Notes: generated from the sequence alone by a model not told the origin. A DNA stretch of 64,000 bases from Zygnema cylindricum (GCA_037447655.1 JBBHKE010002622.1:18866-82865); one strand, 5' to 3'; positions 23,042 to 34,294 are shown, numbered from the stretch's first letter. Made by a program: numbers and translations.

Positions 23042-24105
23042 TGAAACTCTGAGACCTCCATAAGTCCTCAGAGTGGACAACTTCCAAGAAGCCTCTAGGA
23101 TAACCCTGACCCCTTTGTGTTTCAGCAAGATCAAATGACACCCTGGCAGACAAAAACTCTGACCAACTTCACCCCTGTAAATGCAAGACTTCCTTGAGTC
23201 GATAGCAAAAAGAATCTCTGAATTTGCTCCCCTGAGCAGTAAGTTATGGAGGGTCAAATTTGACCTTTTGTACAGAAGCTCTCTGGGAGAGAGGGTCCTA
23301 TCTACCAATTTTTCTAAGTCCTATCTCCCTCACAAACTCTATCTACTGGTGTACGGCACCAATCATCTTAAATTGTCGTACATAAAAGTACAGCCACCGG
23401 TGTACTTTATGTACGGAAATTGTACGACATGGCCTAAAAGTCGACACATGTCATATCCGGATTTGGTGCTGTAATCCCCGGAGATACTGCGATCCAACGC
23501 AATTTCGCCACGTGTCATCCGATGTGGCGATGACCATAAACCGCCGAGAATCTCTTCCGCGATCTCGGCTTTCTTCCCGTTCGTCCGATTAAATGCTGAT
23601 TTCAATCGGAGCGGTCATAAATACATGCGCGGTATTTTTTCGTACAAGAAACAAAATGCGCGGTACTTTTTTCTTGTCCATACCGTAATTCGTACGTTTA
23701 CATAACGGGTTCTATGTAACCCTAAACATCCGCCGTTAAATGAATTTTATGACGTTGTAACATATGAATACAAATCAAACCTAATAGTATGTATCGGAAC
23801 TTCTAGACTTAACGGCTAAGGCTACCGGCTATCGGCGCTTTGAGGGTCGGCAAGTGTCAGGATCAAATCCTGTCACCTACATATACCTTTTAGTAAATAA
23901 ACCTTGTTATCTGTAAATTGAATAATCTATTTCCTGTAAACCTCTGGATAGCCAAAGTAGCCATGGCTCTAGCTTCCTCTCCAACTTCTCAGTGACTGCA
24001 ACAAGTGTGGGAGTTTGAGAGAGAAGTTAGAGGCAGAGTTCCTCAACTTCTTTCTATATTCCAATTCAGACCTAGAAAATCATGAAATAACCATTGATTT
24101 CTACA
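23042..24105 (-). repeat. solo copia LTR with 5-bp TSD
   Basis: This 1064-bp LTR, on the minus strand, starts TGTAGAAATCAATGG (ending at 24105) and ends GGTCTCAGAGTTTCA (at 23042). AACAC flanks both sides (23037-23041 and 24106-24110). It belongs to the same subfamily as the solo LTR at 4524-5590. It carries a tRNA-like block (about 23812-23885, plus strand) and a GTAC-rich U3 block. Confidence 0.92.
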
Positions 24106-24157
24106 AACACATCGATTGACGGATAATTGAGCAAAGAACTAATGACACGATATTTTA

Positions 24158-25122
24158 GGTCATTTTCCTATGTGTTTAAGTTATAGTTTTTTTTTTTCAT
24201 TTTCCTCTATAACTTGGAAAAAATGAGAAAATACGCAGCCGTACCAAAAAATTGAAATTACCAACGTACAAGTTGCGTTACCTTGAAACTTAAACTGTAC
24301 CGTAGTTTGTCGTCTAGCACAATGCAGTTTGTCGTTTAGCGCGTTTCGACCCACTTTCGCGTCCTTTTGGCTCATCTTCAAACTTTATATAAAATCACCT
24401 CGTGAGGTGGTTTTAAACAAAGTTCCACGACATGGGAGAATATGCATATGATTGCGCACGCGACGGAGGTTTTTGACAATTTTTGTGCTTGGAGTACCAA
24501 AAAAATAACATATTGCACGTTTCCAACTTGTACATGACTTTTTTCTGTGCGTTTTTTTTTTGTACAGTAACCGTGGAGGGGTTCTCGACCAACGGACGCC
24601 ATTTCGCAAAAGCGTAGTCCGTGAAAGCGCCTCTCTCTCTCTCTCCCTCTCCCACTCACGCATATATCTCACAATCTTGCAATGTAAAAAAGCAAGAAAG
24701 GTGTCAAATGAAAGATCTCTAAAAAATATTTATTTTGGCTATATTTTAGCTTGTTTTGATTGCAAGTAGAATGAGAACGGATGATTAAACAAAATCGGGA
24801 AACCATGGCGGAATGTTTTAGATTCAGTGACGTTGACGCTATCATAAGTGAGCATGACGTCAAAATGTCACAAACCTTAAACATCTATAATGTCATAAGT
24901 AGCTAGACGTCTACAAACATCGCTATTTTGTAAACGTCATCAATTGTCGTGAGTTTTGTAATCGTCTACAAACCGTCACAAATTACACACACGTCTACAT
25001 CCGTCACGATCTAAAGTAACGATTTGATTTTATAACATACGAATGCTCTGAAAGTAGTACGGAGAATCTTCGCTAAAAACAAAGTTACAAGACTAAAGTT
25101 TCGGTAACATGGGATAGTGCCC
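24158..25122 (-). mobile_element. Harbinger-like MITE, copy 2 (inverted)
   Basis: It is the reverse complement of the element at 22071-22977, ending GGGATAGTGCCC at 25122 and starting GGTCATTTTCC at 24158. The 3-bp TTA on both sides is the expected TSD of PIF/Harbinger elements. A run of CT repeats near 24620-24655 lies inside. The open frames are not conserved as protein. Confidence 0.7.
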
Positions 25123-25817
25123 TTACTTCTTGAAAAGGAAAGTTAGCTTCTGAACTACTAGCAATTTATGACCTGACGCTCACCAACGAAGGATTGATGG
25201 TCGGAGACTCATTGCTGCAGGTGGCTACTTTATCTGTATTTTATCTATATTGATTCACAGGATCGAGCCGCCAAGATCTAGCGGTCAAAAACAATTATAG
25301 AGTGGTTGTTGTTTTGGAAAATATAGTTTCGTGCGTACGCGACATTTCGTGCATACATCATAAAGTGTAGTGTGAAGGTTTGCATGGATTTGCCGATTGG
25401 GGGAGCAAACGTGCGGATAAAATTAAAGTGAAACGAACAAACATCATGAAATGGACGGCGGATCGCAAAGTGATCTGATAGGAAATAATTAGTAATGTTC
25501 GAAATGTAACATAATAAGACAAATGTCAACTGTTTTGTGTATAAGCGTAAAGTTACGGGAACACGTTTTAGTGTGGTACGTAACTCCGGAGGGAGTACAC
25601 AGTTTCGGTACACTCCAAAGGTACGTGTTGGTATGATACGTATCAAAGGGTACGTGTTGGTAAGGAAGTATAGTACGGCGGTTGGAGTACGGTTTGGTTA
25701 AGGGACCGAAATGCCACGTGAAGATTGGTGAACGGTTGTGGGAAGCGGCGGACCAAGTTCGCCGTCAATTATTGGACGACAAATATTGAGTATTTTGTCT
25801 TTTCGGCATCTAAAATG
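25123..25817. other. unassigned
   Basis: No domain is recognised in the 122-codon minus-strand frame at 25278-25646. GGTACGTGTTGGTA occurs twice near 25619-25665. Position 25810-25817 is the left TSD of the following element. Confidence 0.3.
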
Positions 25818-27297
25818 TAGTGTTGTGTATCGGTATAGATTTGCCGATAACCGATATGGACATTTTTTCGGGTATCCGATAATCGATATATTGGTACGAT
25901 ACATCATTATCGGTGTTATCGCCGATAAATAACCGATATTTATCGATATTTATTGGCGATAACACCTAATGATAACTATCAGCAATATATGTACAGACCG
26001 TACATATAAATGTATAGCCAGTACACTCAACTGTACGTCATATTTTCTGGACGCGCCGCGGACCCCTTTCCCCCCCGATTTCGGTAAAAAATCGCGATTT
26101 TCCTTGATTATATATTATTTAAGGGGGTTTACTTGGATTCCACGCTCCCATACCCTTCCTCAATGTCCTTTTGACTATTAGTTAAGCGCATAGATGTCGA
26201 ATTCGTACGGATTTGGACTATTTTGTGAAAATTACGTAATGTTAAAGATTTTCTAGTATTTCGCTTTTCGTACATTTGCATACATGTCCGTACAGAGAAA
26301 TCTATACGAAATTTACGAAAAGTATGAAATCGACGAATATTACGTATTTTTCACACAAAAGTCCACATCCGTACGAATTCGACATCTATGAGCGTAACTA
26401 ACAGTCAAAAGGACATTGAGGAAGGGTATGGGAGCGTGGAACCCAAGTAAACCCCCTAAAATAATATATAATCAATGAAAAATCGCAATTTTTTACCGAA
26501 ATCTGGGGGAAGGGGGTCTGCGGCGCGTCCCGGGAATATGACGTACAGTTGAGTGAACTGGCCGTATATATATATGTACGGTCCGTACATATATCGCCGA
26601 TAGTTATCGATATCGGTGTTATAGCCAATAAATATCGATAAATATCGGTTATATATCGGCGATAACACCGATAACGATATATTGTACCAATATATGTCGA
26701 TTATCGGGTACCCGAAAAAAGGTCCATGTCGGTTATCGGCAAATCCTTACCAATACACAACACTAAAAATTACGAACAATTAACATAAATGTACAAAATT
26801 ATACCGAAAGTGCACCTTACAAACCTAAAAATACGGCAAATCTTTGTCAACCGTACTAAATTATATAGGAATGTACGGCAATGTATCCTCCAAACCCTGA
26901 AATTAATATCCCTAACAAGTACGGAAAATACGGCCACTGTACGTACATATATGAAAAGTGTGCGGCAGTTATACTGAAGGTACGGAATTTAAGGAAGTGT
27001 ACTCTAAAACCCTTAAAATCATTTATACAACCCATAAAAAGTACGGACTTATACGGACACTATATATAACTGTACGAAAAATGTACGGTTGCAATGGAAG
27101 GTACTTTATTATACAAAGTCAATAATATAATACAGTATGTTATAAAGTACTATTGTATGTATACTATATTTTTCAAGTTATCGCCGATATGGAATTTGTT
27201 GGTCTCAGAGCGATATATCGAAACCTGACCGTTCGATAACTGGTAACTATCGGTATCGGTGTTATCGCGATAAGTTTTTTACCGATACACAACACTA
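25818..27297 (+). mobile_element. hAT-like non-autonomous element with foldback interior
   Basis: The left end TAGTGTTGTGTATCGGTA and right end ACCGATACACAACACTA form inverted repeats, and the TAGTG start fits hAT ends. An 8-bp TSD CTAAAATG lies at 25810-25817 and 27298-27305. Inside, the left half (25818 to about 26290) is repeated as a near-perfect inverted copy (about 26292-26765), which ends in its own terminal repeat. The 26770-27110 part holds about three diverged AT-rich, GTACGG-containing units. TATCGGCGATA motifs are frequent. No transposase is encoded. Confidence 0.82.
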
Positions 27298-27305
27298 CTA
27301 AAATG

Positions 27306-27900
27306 TTAGCCGCTGAATATTTTAGCACTGGTAAATGAGTGTAAATACATTGTACGGTAGACGGCCGGTTAGTCTTGTTAGGATGACCACGTTAATTATG
27401 GTACGGCGTAGATCAGCTTCAAGTTCACTTGTATATGTGGACTTAGAATATTTTGAGGGAGGAATCCCCTTGTATGGAAAAACTGTGATAGCAATTTCTG
27501 GTATCTTTGAAGGTGAAGATCATTGTGATCTTTGGGCAGAATTCATTGAAATTTTGCATGTTGGTTCCTTGGTATATTTTTTGTACTGTGGAAAATTTGC
27601 ATGTCTATTGTGTACCTGGTTTGCTTGGGGCTTCATTGTGAAGTCGGTCTTTTGTGGGGTTGGTTATGGCGACTGTTTTTCTGCAACTTTGACTGGATGA
27701 TGCGATCACTCTGTTTAGTGGCTCTGTATCAAACTTTGTGAAAGTGTAATTAAATCTAAAAACTACCTATGTATGTAGTTTCAGCTTGTTTTGATAATTT
27801 TGTAGAATTCTTTGTTGATTCAAAGAAGGCAGTTTTTTGGGGTACTCTGTGGTGCCTCCGAGGGTAAATCCATGGTTGAAAATGGCTATGGACAACAGCG
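27306..27900. other. unassigned, one 121-codon frame
   Basis: The plus-strand frame 27335-27700 (121 codons) has no recognisable domain and no support from context; I do not call it a gene. Confidence 0.25.
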
Positions 27901-27904
27901 GTAA

Positions 27905-28235
27905 CCTTGAAAGTTACACGATCGGTGAGGACGTCCGAGGGAAAAAGCTACCTGTTTGCTGACATCGGGCGAGGGACAAATTTACTCGATCGCTGACGTC
28001 AGCCGTGGGACAAAGTTACCCAGTAGGTGACGTTGGCCGAGGGACAAAGTTACCCGGTAGGTGACGTTGGCCGAGGGACAAAGTTACACATTAGGTGACG
28101 TTGGCCGAGGGAAAAAGTTACTCGGTAGGTGACGTCGGCTGAGGGACAAAGTTACCCGATCGCTGACGTCGGCCGAGGGACAAAGCTACCCGGTAGGTGA
28201 CGTCAGCCGAGGGACATCCCATTCAAGGCTGCAGC
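27905..28235. repeat. 34-bp minisatellite
   Basis: About nine tandem units follow the pattern GGTGACGTTGGCCGAGGGAC plus AAAGTTACCCGGTA. Units vary in TGACGTTGG/TGACGTCGG and CGGTAGG/CGATCGC. It is locally GC-rich compared with its surroundings. There are no spacers, so it is not a CRISPR array. Confidence 0.88.
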
Positions 28236-28536
28236 GGAGGGACGTCCCATTCAAGTTTGCAAACGAATAGAAACTCCACCTATTTATTCAAACGGACAAC
28301 CAAAGGTCTATAATTTGTATTGAGATCTTTCTATCAGTTTCTTAGGGTGGCGTTCCATCAGACGAAAAGTGGGGTAATTTACAGAAATCGGCGCCTATCC
28401 GTACCTGGCCGTACTGCTTATTTTGTTTTTATGCGCGAACAATATTACAGAGAATCTTGCCAATATTCTCCAAAGGTCTGGGAGGTAACAATGACCGTTG
28501 GATTTATTTTCGCGAAGCATTCGCTTCGAAATTTTC

Positions 28537-28579
28537 TGTAAATGGTGATGTACCTCGACGAGGTACATCACCATTTACA
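28537..28579. repeat. perfect 43-bp palindrome
   Basis: Two 21-bp arms (28537-28557 and 28559-28579) are exact reverse complements around a single A at 28558. The arm begins TGTAAATGGTGATGTACC. A smaller hairpin CGAAGC-ATTC-GCTTCG lies about 10 bp upstream (28513-28528). It could form a tight cruciform or hairpin. No gene is attached. Confidence 0.9.
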
Positions 28580-30772
28580 AAAAAAATTGAGCCGCGACAC
28601 GCTGGATAATGAACATACGTGTCAAGACGGCAACCAAGGGAAATCGAAAAATTTCGCACATGATACATCCATAGAAAGATCCTAACCGAAATCACAAAAG
28701 TATTCTCGTAACGAGCTTTCGTCACGCTATTTTTGTTAGCACCCATTCGTCACACTATTTGTGGCAGCGCTCATTCGTCACGCGAAAAAACAGAAAGTCA
28801 AAACCCCTAAAAAATTTGACCTGGTATCTGACAAGGCGTCTGCAAAGATTACAAAAATTATGTTGTACGATGACCTGGTCCACACGTACATGGTACGCAA
28901 AGGAAGATTTCAAGTTGAAGTTGGTCGGTGAGAAAAAAAAACTGACGATTTTCAAGATAAGATCTTATCCTACGTGGTACCATTCATTTTTGAGCACGTG
29001 GATTACAGACTCTGCGCGATAGAACATCGTTCAAAATGGAGCATCCTGTAATGTTCGCCGTACGATTACAGAATTTCCTGATGTAACGCCACCCTTATCT
29101 AACGAGTAACGACTACCCACTAACCCGTCGATACCTATGTACGCACAATCACGAATAGGCTAACTCTGCGCAGTGTGATGTGTCGCCCATCCAATGGTTC
29201 ACCCGAATAACTCAAATTTGTTCTCGTTAACCTCGTGTCACTTTGATTATGTGTCGCGTGACGTGATTGGTACTGAATCCGTACCCCGATTGTTGTATCG
29301 CTTGAAGTCGCACATTTCAGCAGTGAAGTCATAAATTTCATTCCTTAGAGGCTCATGACGCTAAGGACCCTGTATGTTTCATTAGCAATGGCACTATTAG
29401 CCAATTTGCTACACCTCGGTCCAAAGGTCGGACATCGTTGAACACAAAATGGCATACCGAGTTGGAAAAACAAGAAACCAATTTTGTTGGTTCAATTGTC
29501 AATACACACTTGCGCACTACAGACAAGTTTAACACACAATTTGTGAGCCTTTCTCATTTTGTGACAAGTTAAACTTGCCAAATTAACGCTCTCCATTTAA
29601 TCATATTTCAGTAGCTAAAAAATAATACAGCAAATAATGGGAGGATCTTAAAAAATCTCAAATGAGTCATGTGATCATGCTAGTTTTGATGTACTCGCTC
29701 TCATTAACAGTAGGTAGGCAAGAAATAAATGATTCCATTTTTTTACCATTTCTTGTGTTCAGGATTGGCAGATATACCTCAAATTATTTAAGAGTGATGA
29801 CTATAATGTAAATAACTTGGTAGGTAGCTTAAATTCGAGAGAGAATTTCACAAGGCATAGTGCAAAAATAGACAAAATATACCGAAAAAGAGTCAGCATT
29901 TTAGACATATAACCATAACCATATTGCAATGAAATATTCCATTCTTCATTAAAAAATGAACACATCTTGTGAGCAATTTTTCTTTATCATTTGTATCTCT
30001 ATGTTCTATCACACTTCAATGTCGCTCTTCCGATAAAATCCCACTTCTATTTCTCATGACATAACAGTGGATTCCTTGATGTGAAGAGTTAAAAAAACAT
30101 GCTTTAAATGTAAAGCCTGTCAAAAAAAATCAAATGGCAAATTGGACCATTTTTAAAGTCTCCATTCAAAAATGACCATACGACATCCTCAAATTTTGTG
30201 ACAAATATCACTCAAAAAGACTGAAAAGGTGTTCCGTCTCTTTTCCCAATGGATACTATTGGTGGGTCTCTATTCCACTGCTCCAAATTCCTTTTTTTAC
30301 CCAAACTTCAACAGTTGGGTACCATCATATCTATTTGCACTTGCAACTGTCCTAAAATATCATGTTTAAGTTCAGATATCCGTGAAAAACCATAAAAAAC
30401 CCTAAGAAACTACCCTAAAAATTATCTAGCGCATAGATTATCAATGATGTCCTGCATCCCAAAAAACCACCCTCAAAGTCAGTTTTGTTAAACTTTTTCT
30501 ATGCCCAAAAATCCAAGCAATGACTAGATGGTCAGCTTCTAAAGGTTCAAACAAAAACGGTTTAAATCAGTAGAAAAAATGTTATGAAAGCGGAATAATT
30601 TTCCAATCTTTTGTGTACAAATATGAGCTTTTGTCACAACATGATGGGAGCTAAAAGTTTAAAAGCAAGAGCATCCGTTTTCTTTACCAATCCCATTTTT
30701 TAAATTTTTAACTTTCCAACATCGTTTTTGCCAAAAGCTTTCCAAAAAGCACCATGTCCATTATTGTTCCAT
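28580..30772. other. unassigned AT-rich intergenic DNA
   Basis: No gene, element end or tandem repeat is recognised across this 2.2 kb. Short frames on both strands lack domains. The right end is downstream of the DOMON gene's last exon and should contain its 3' UTR. Confidence 0.4.
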
Positions 30773-31072
30773 TTAAAAACAAAAATAAATAAAAGCCGTA
30801 CCACTAGGAGGAGGACTCTTAGAAGGAGGGCCCTTGGAAGGAGGAGGGCGGCTCTTGGGAGGAGGAGGACTCTTCTTAGTAGGAGGGGGACTCTTCTTAG
30901 GAGGAGGAGGACTTTTCTTAGTAGGAGGACTCTTCTTAGGAGGAGGTGGGCGCTTCTTAGAAGGAGGAGGTGGACTCTTCTTAGAAGGAGGACTCTTCCT
31001 AGGAGGAGGGGGCCTTCTGGAAGGAGGAGGGCTCTTCAAAGGAGGAGGGGTCTTCAAAAGAGGAGGAGAGCT
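30773..31072 (-). CDS. exon 3: Lys/Pro-rich repeat tail
   Basis: The 99 residues consist mostly of SPPPPKK-type units (PPPPRKSPPSKK, PPPPKKSPPTKK). They follow an acceptor GTTTCACAG and stop at TAA 30773-30775. The glycine-rich frames on the opposite strand are shadows. The repeat resembles extensin/PERK-type proline-rich regions but lacks SPPPPYYY-type tyrosines. Confidence 0.65.
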   Translation of the reverse strand, partial: SSPPLLKTPPPLKSPPPSRRPPPPRKSPPSKKSPPPPSKKRPPPPKKSPPTKKSPPPPKKSPPPTKKSPPPPKSRPPPSKGPPSKSPPPSGTAFIYFCF

Positions 31073-32389
31073 CTGTGAAACAACACCAAGCACCAACCAT
31101 TAAAGAAGTTCCAGATAGAAAAAATTATAGCATTCAGAATATGGCTCGTTATTTGATGAAACGAAGGCATCCTGGTATACGAACAATAAAAGCTCTAAGA
31201 AAGGAGTAGGGGAAAGAAAGTGTGTTTACCGGAGGAGTAGATGGTTCAAGAGGAGGAGGAGAGCTCTGCAAAACAAATCCGGGCACCAACAAAAGCAAGA
31301 AGTTTGAGATGGAAATAATGATAGCATTCAGTTTACGGCTAGAATGAGGTCATCCTAATTTTATACTGTCTATGAAATCTTGAGTCCGTAGAAAGAACAT
31401 ATGTCAGGTTTGCTAAGCGCCTTGTTGGACTTTAAAGAGCTAAAAAGTTTTAAAGCTCTTGAGTTTGCTGAATATCGATTTTAATCGTCTAATAGATTGT
31501 CACCAACGCCTTTGAGAGCGAATGTACAATCATACAAAAAGAGTGCTAACATGAATGGACATGGTTTTAGTCTTAAATAAGGGGAAAATGAAAGAGCGAA
31601 TAGGATAGCGGATAAAATCGAGGAGAAAAAAAATGGAAGCGTAAGATATCATAAAAAAATGGAGGAGAGAGAGAAGGAATGAGTGGTCACCAGAGGAGGA
31701 GAAGGTGGCGAAGGCAGAGGAGGTTCGGCGAGGCCAGGGTCGGAAGTTTCCCGGAAGTCACGGAGAACTCTGTCGTGTCTCGCGTCGTGATCTGCATGCG
31801 CCATGATAGCCGTTCCCGCGGCGCCGCCAGATCCGGTGGACGACGTGGGTCCCTTTCCGTACACATGGATGTACTGCGCTTTGGCGCCGAGCGTAATTTC
31901 AAACTGAATGTAAATCCTCTCCGCCGGCACGCCGTCGATCAGTACGGATTGCACGAAGCAATTTTTGCTGGTCACGTTGAGAAATTCCTTGGTGTCGTCT
32001 AGGTACACACCGCCGTAGACGGTGTCGTTGAGCCACAGCTGCACCACTTTCGGTCCGGCGACCGTATTGTAGCACGCCAAAACGGAACTGTTCTGCATCA
32101 GTTTCTGGTCCATGATGTTGAGGCCCCACGCGACCCAGCCGCCGGGCCGCCGCGGTTCGGAAACGTACAGGCCCTTCAAGTACTTCGCGTACGGATTTAG
32201 TGTGTTGTTGTAGCTGAGGGACCACGCAACTGTGGAGTTGTCTCTGAGAGTGTTACACGTGGAGTACTTTGTGGGAACGAATTGGTAGGAGCTGTAGCAA
32301 GTTAGGTTGCTCTGAGCATTTGTACGGATGGGTGCGACGATGAGAAGAGAGGCTGCTAGGAAAAGGAGAATTCGGAGAGAGTGAGCCAT
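30773..32389 (-). CDS. secreted DOMON-domain protein with proline-rich tail (3 exons)
   Basis: Proposed exons on the minus strand: 32389-31691, 31265-31230 and 31072-30773 (699 + 36 + 300 nt, 344 residues). Introns are bounded by GTGACC...TTGCAG and GTAAAC...TCACAG, and all junctions are phase 0. The start has a signal peptide (residues 1-25, ending TNA). The DOMON-like fold covers about 30-180, with GGWVAWGLN at 83-91 and conserved Cys 31, 45, 106 and 144. By comparison with AIR12-type DOMON proteins, Met98 and His175 are candidate heme b ligands. The tail (PPLPSPPSPP, then SPPPPKKSPP repeats) is extensin-like and Lys-rich, which suits a cell-wall or plasma-membrane-outer-face location. There is no cytochrome b561 domain. 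A role in apoplastic redox or ascorbate-linked electron transfer is inferred. This is the only host gene I trust in the window. The end of exon 3 could instead splice further. Confidence 0.78.
31230..31265 (-). CDS. exon 2: 36-nt proline-rich mini-exon
   Basis: Twelve codons (SSPPPLEPSTPP) are bounded by TTTTGCAG and GTAAAC. It starts with the same AGCTCTCCTCCTC as exon 3 and is preceded by intron sequence similar to that before exon 3, which suggests exon duplication. Confidence 0.6.
31691..32389 (-). CDS. exon 1: signal peptide and DOMON domain
   Basis: The ATG at 32389 is chosen because it begins a clean signal peptide (hydrophobic RILLFLAASLLIVAPI) and lies about 105 bp downstream of a TATA box. 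There are no in-frame stops through to the splice donor CTG|GTGACC. Reading on past the donor would add VTTHSFSLSSIFL and stop, an alternative if the intron is retained. Confidence 0.8.
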
Positions 32390-32467
32390 GGTGCTCTGGA
32401 GAAGAGGGGAGAGAGAGAGGGAGAAACGGCACGAGAAGAAGAGAGGAATTCGAGCCTACGGTGAGAT

Positions 32468-32503
32468 TGCTTCTGTTAGGTTATCAGATTCCTTTTTATA
32501 CCA
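32468..32503 (-). promoter_or_regulatory. core promoter of the DOMON gene
   Basis: A TATA box TATAAAAAGG (32500-32491 on the minus strand) lies about 105 bp upstream of the ATG, giving an expected start near 32468 and a 5' UTR of about 80 nt. Confidence 0.6.
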
Positions 32504-33606
32504 GAAGCGTACAGAATTACAGAATCAGTGACGTCGCAAATTTTTAAAGATCGTCAAATTTCATTGGTCCAGCTATAGACGACTGTGTACTCTGTACGGT
32601 AACTGTACGTCAAAATCTTGGCTGGAGTACAAAACTTGTCCGCCGACTTCAAACCGACACGTCGACCAATGAACTCTGCGTTCGACAGCCTGCAAGACGA
32701 CACAGTTTCGCACGCTTTCATTAAATGTGCGAACGCACGTTTGGAATCAATCGACAACCGGGTCCAAAAAGCGGGCAGCGGAAACAAATTCCTTGAAAAC
32801 AAAATTGTACGGATATATTGGAACGAGCCGACAAGTGGCAGATGGACCCAAAAAGGACCTCGTCCGGGTATTTTTTGTCTTTTTTATGGTAGTTCTCAAA
32901 TATTGATTATGCAATTTCTGACCGTCCAGATGAGAATCTTAACTTCTTAACAGTCGTGAACGTTGGGCGAAGCCGAAATGTTGTCGTTTTGTCACCTTGA
33001 ATAGTACGGATTAACCCATATTCAACGAGATATAGAGGTGAACAATACTTAACACCGGTTTGTATCCGAAAAAGCCGAAAAGGTATTCAATAGCCACAGA
33101 ATCAAGTTGGGTGAAATCTGTGTCGTGCAACGATAAAGCAAAAATAAACGACGAAACAAAAAATCGCATGAGAGTGAGTCTTAAACGACAAATGATGCTT
33201 TGAAGGTTGGACAAGATTGGTCGGCGCTATTCTTGCGTGTTTGTCATCGTCGCGGCACGCGATTCTCCCGTGTTTAGCTTGCGCATAGAACAAAATACAC
33301 GCAGTCAGTTGATGAGGCAGTTCCATCCAAATCCGACATCGCAGTGTGCCCAAAAATATTCTAGGTTGTCGGAATGTGGGACACCGACAAATGGACGTGC
33401 CAAAAAAAGTGGACGGTTTGTCAAAGTGTGGCGTGCACGACAATGCGACGATAAGACAGCGTGCCGCATGCAAGCTCTCATTAGTTGGACAGAAGAAAGG
33501 TTTTTGGCGGCGGGCAGAATGAGCTTTTGAAAGTTTGGCCGCGATGTCGTGCGACTCTGATTAGATTCGGTTAGTACGGATTGGGCTGTCAGGTAGGCAT
33601 ATGAAA
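32504..33606. other. upstream region of DOMON gene, otherwise unassigned
   Basis: The plus-strand frames 32618-32950 and 33207-33530 (about 110 codons each) have no recognisable domain and are not called as genes. Confidence 0.3.
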
Positions 33607-33614
33607 GTTATTTG

Positions 33615-34107
33615 AGGTGTTTTGTATAGGTAGCCATTTGTCGATAACCGATATGACAATTTTTTGGGTTACAGATATCCATATATCGAAAAGATATATC
33701 GGTACCGGTGTTATCGCCATGACAAAAAACCGATAGATAATTATCGGTTTTTTTATGGGTTTTTGATCGCGATAACACCGGCTCGATAACTATCGGCGAT
33801 AATTGTACGGATCAAAACCGTATTTATGTACGGTCTGTGCCATTGTATTGAACTGTCGTTCCAACGTTACTCAAGGTAAGTAAAAGATTGTCATACGTGG
33901 CATGCCATGCTATCAACAGTGAAAAACATAACACAACATATTATAAAGTACTATTATATAGCGTACTATATTTTTTCCACTTATCGCCGATAAGAAATTT
34001 GTTGGTCGGAGAGAGATATGTCGGGACCCCTCACTGTTCGATAACCAATAACTATCTCTACCGATTTTATCGCGATAAGTTTCTTACCGATACACAACAC
34101 TACTGTG
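33615..34107 (+). mobile_element. hAT-like MITE, second copy
   Basis: The left end GGTGTTTTGTATAGGTA and right end ACCGATACACAACACTA match the ends of the element at 25818-27297, and the right 170 bp aligns with 27125-27297. GTTATTTG occurs at 33607-33614 and 34108-34115, an 8-bp TSD, though five bases (CTGTG) separate the expected right end from the right TSD. It is about 490 bp with no coding capacity. Confidence 0.72.
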
Positions 34108-34115
34108 GTTATTTG

Positions 34116-34294
34116 ACACTTTATGGTCCTTCACATTTAGGTTGGGGGGGGAAGGGGGTGGGGGGGGGGGGCTATACGTGAATTGCTATTAGGGTTAATA
34201 ACACTAATTCGACGCCCCCAAATTTTGAACCTCGAACCTAAAATAGAATTACTAACTCTATTTTTTTTTTATGTTAACATAGGTACTGTTCAAT
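34116..34294. other. G-run and unassigned sequence
   Basis: A G-rich run (about 34144-34171) is the main feature. A terminal-repeat-like TAGGGTTAATAACACTAA starts at 34190 and resembles the ends of the next element. Confidence 0.4.

Noticed and set aside
24378-24672. 93- and 95-codon minus-strand frames in the MITE
   Set aside because: The sister copy at 22071-22977 does not keep an equivalent frame; similarity is DNA-level homology of the MITE.
25278-25646. 122-codon minus-strand frame as a host gene
   Set aside because: No domain, signal peptide, repeat or splice context is visible; frames of this length are expected by chance in 64 kb.
27335-27700. 121-codon plus-strand frame as a host gene
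   Set aside because: No recognisable domain and no promoter or homology evidence; kept only as an unassigned stretch.
27905-28235. Possible CRISPR-like array
   Set aside because: Units are directly adjacent with no unique spacers, and the context is eukaryotic.
30728-31103. Glycine-rich and arginine-rich open frames on the plus strand
   Set aside because: They are shadows of the proline-rich exon on the minus strand, which has splice signals and phase consistency.
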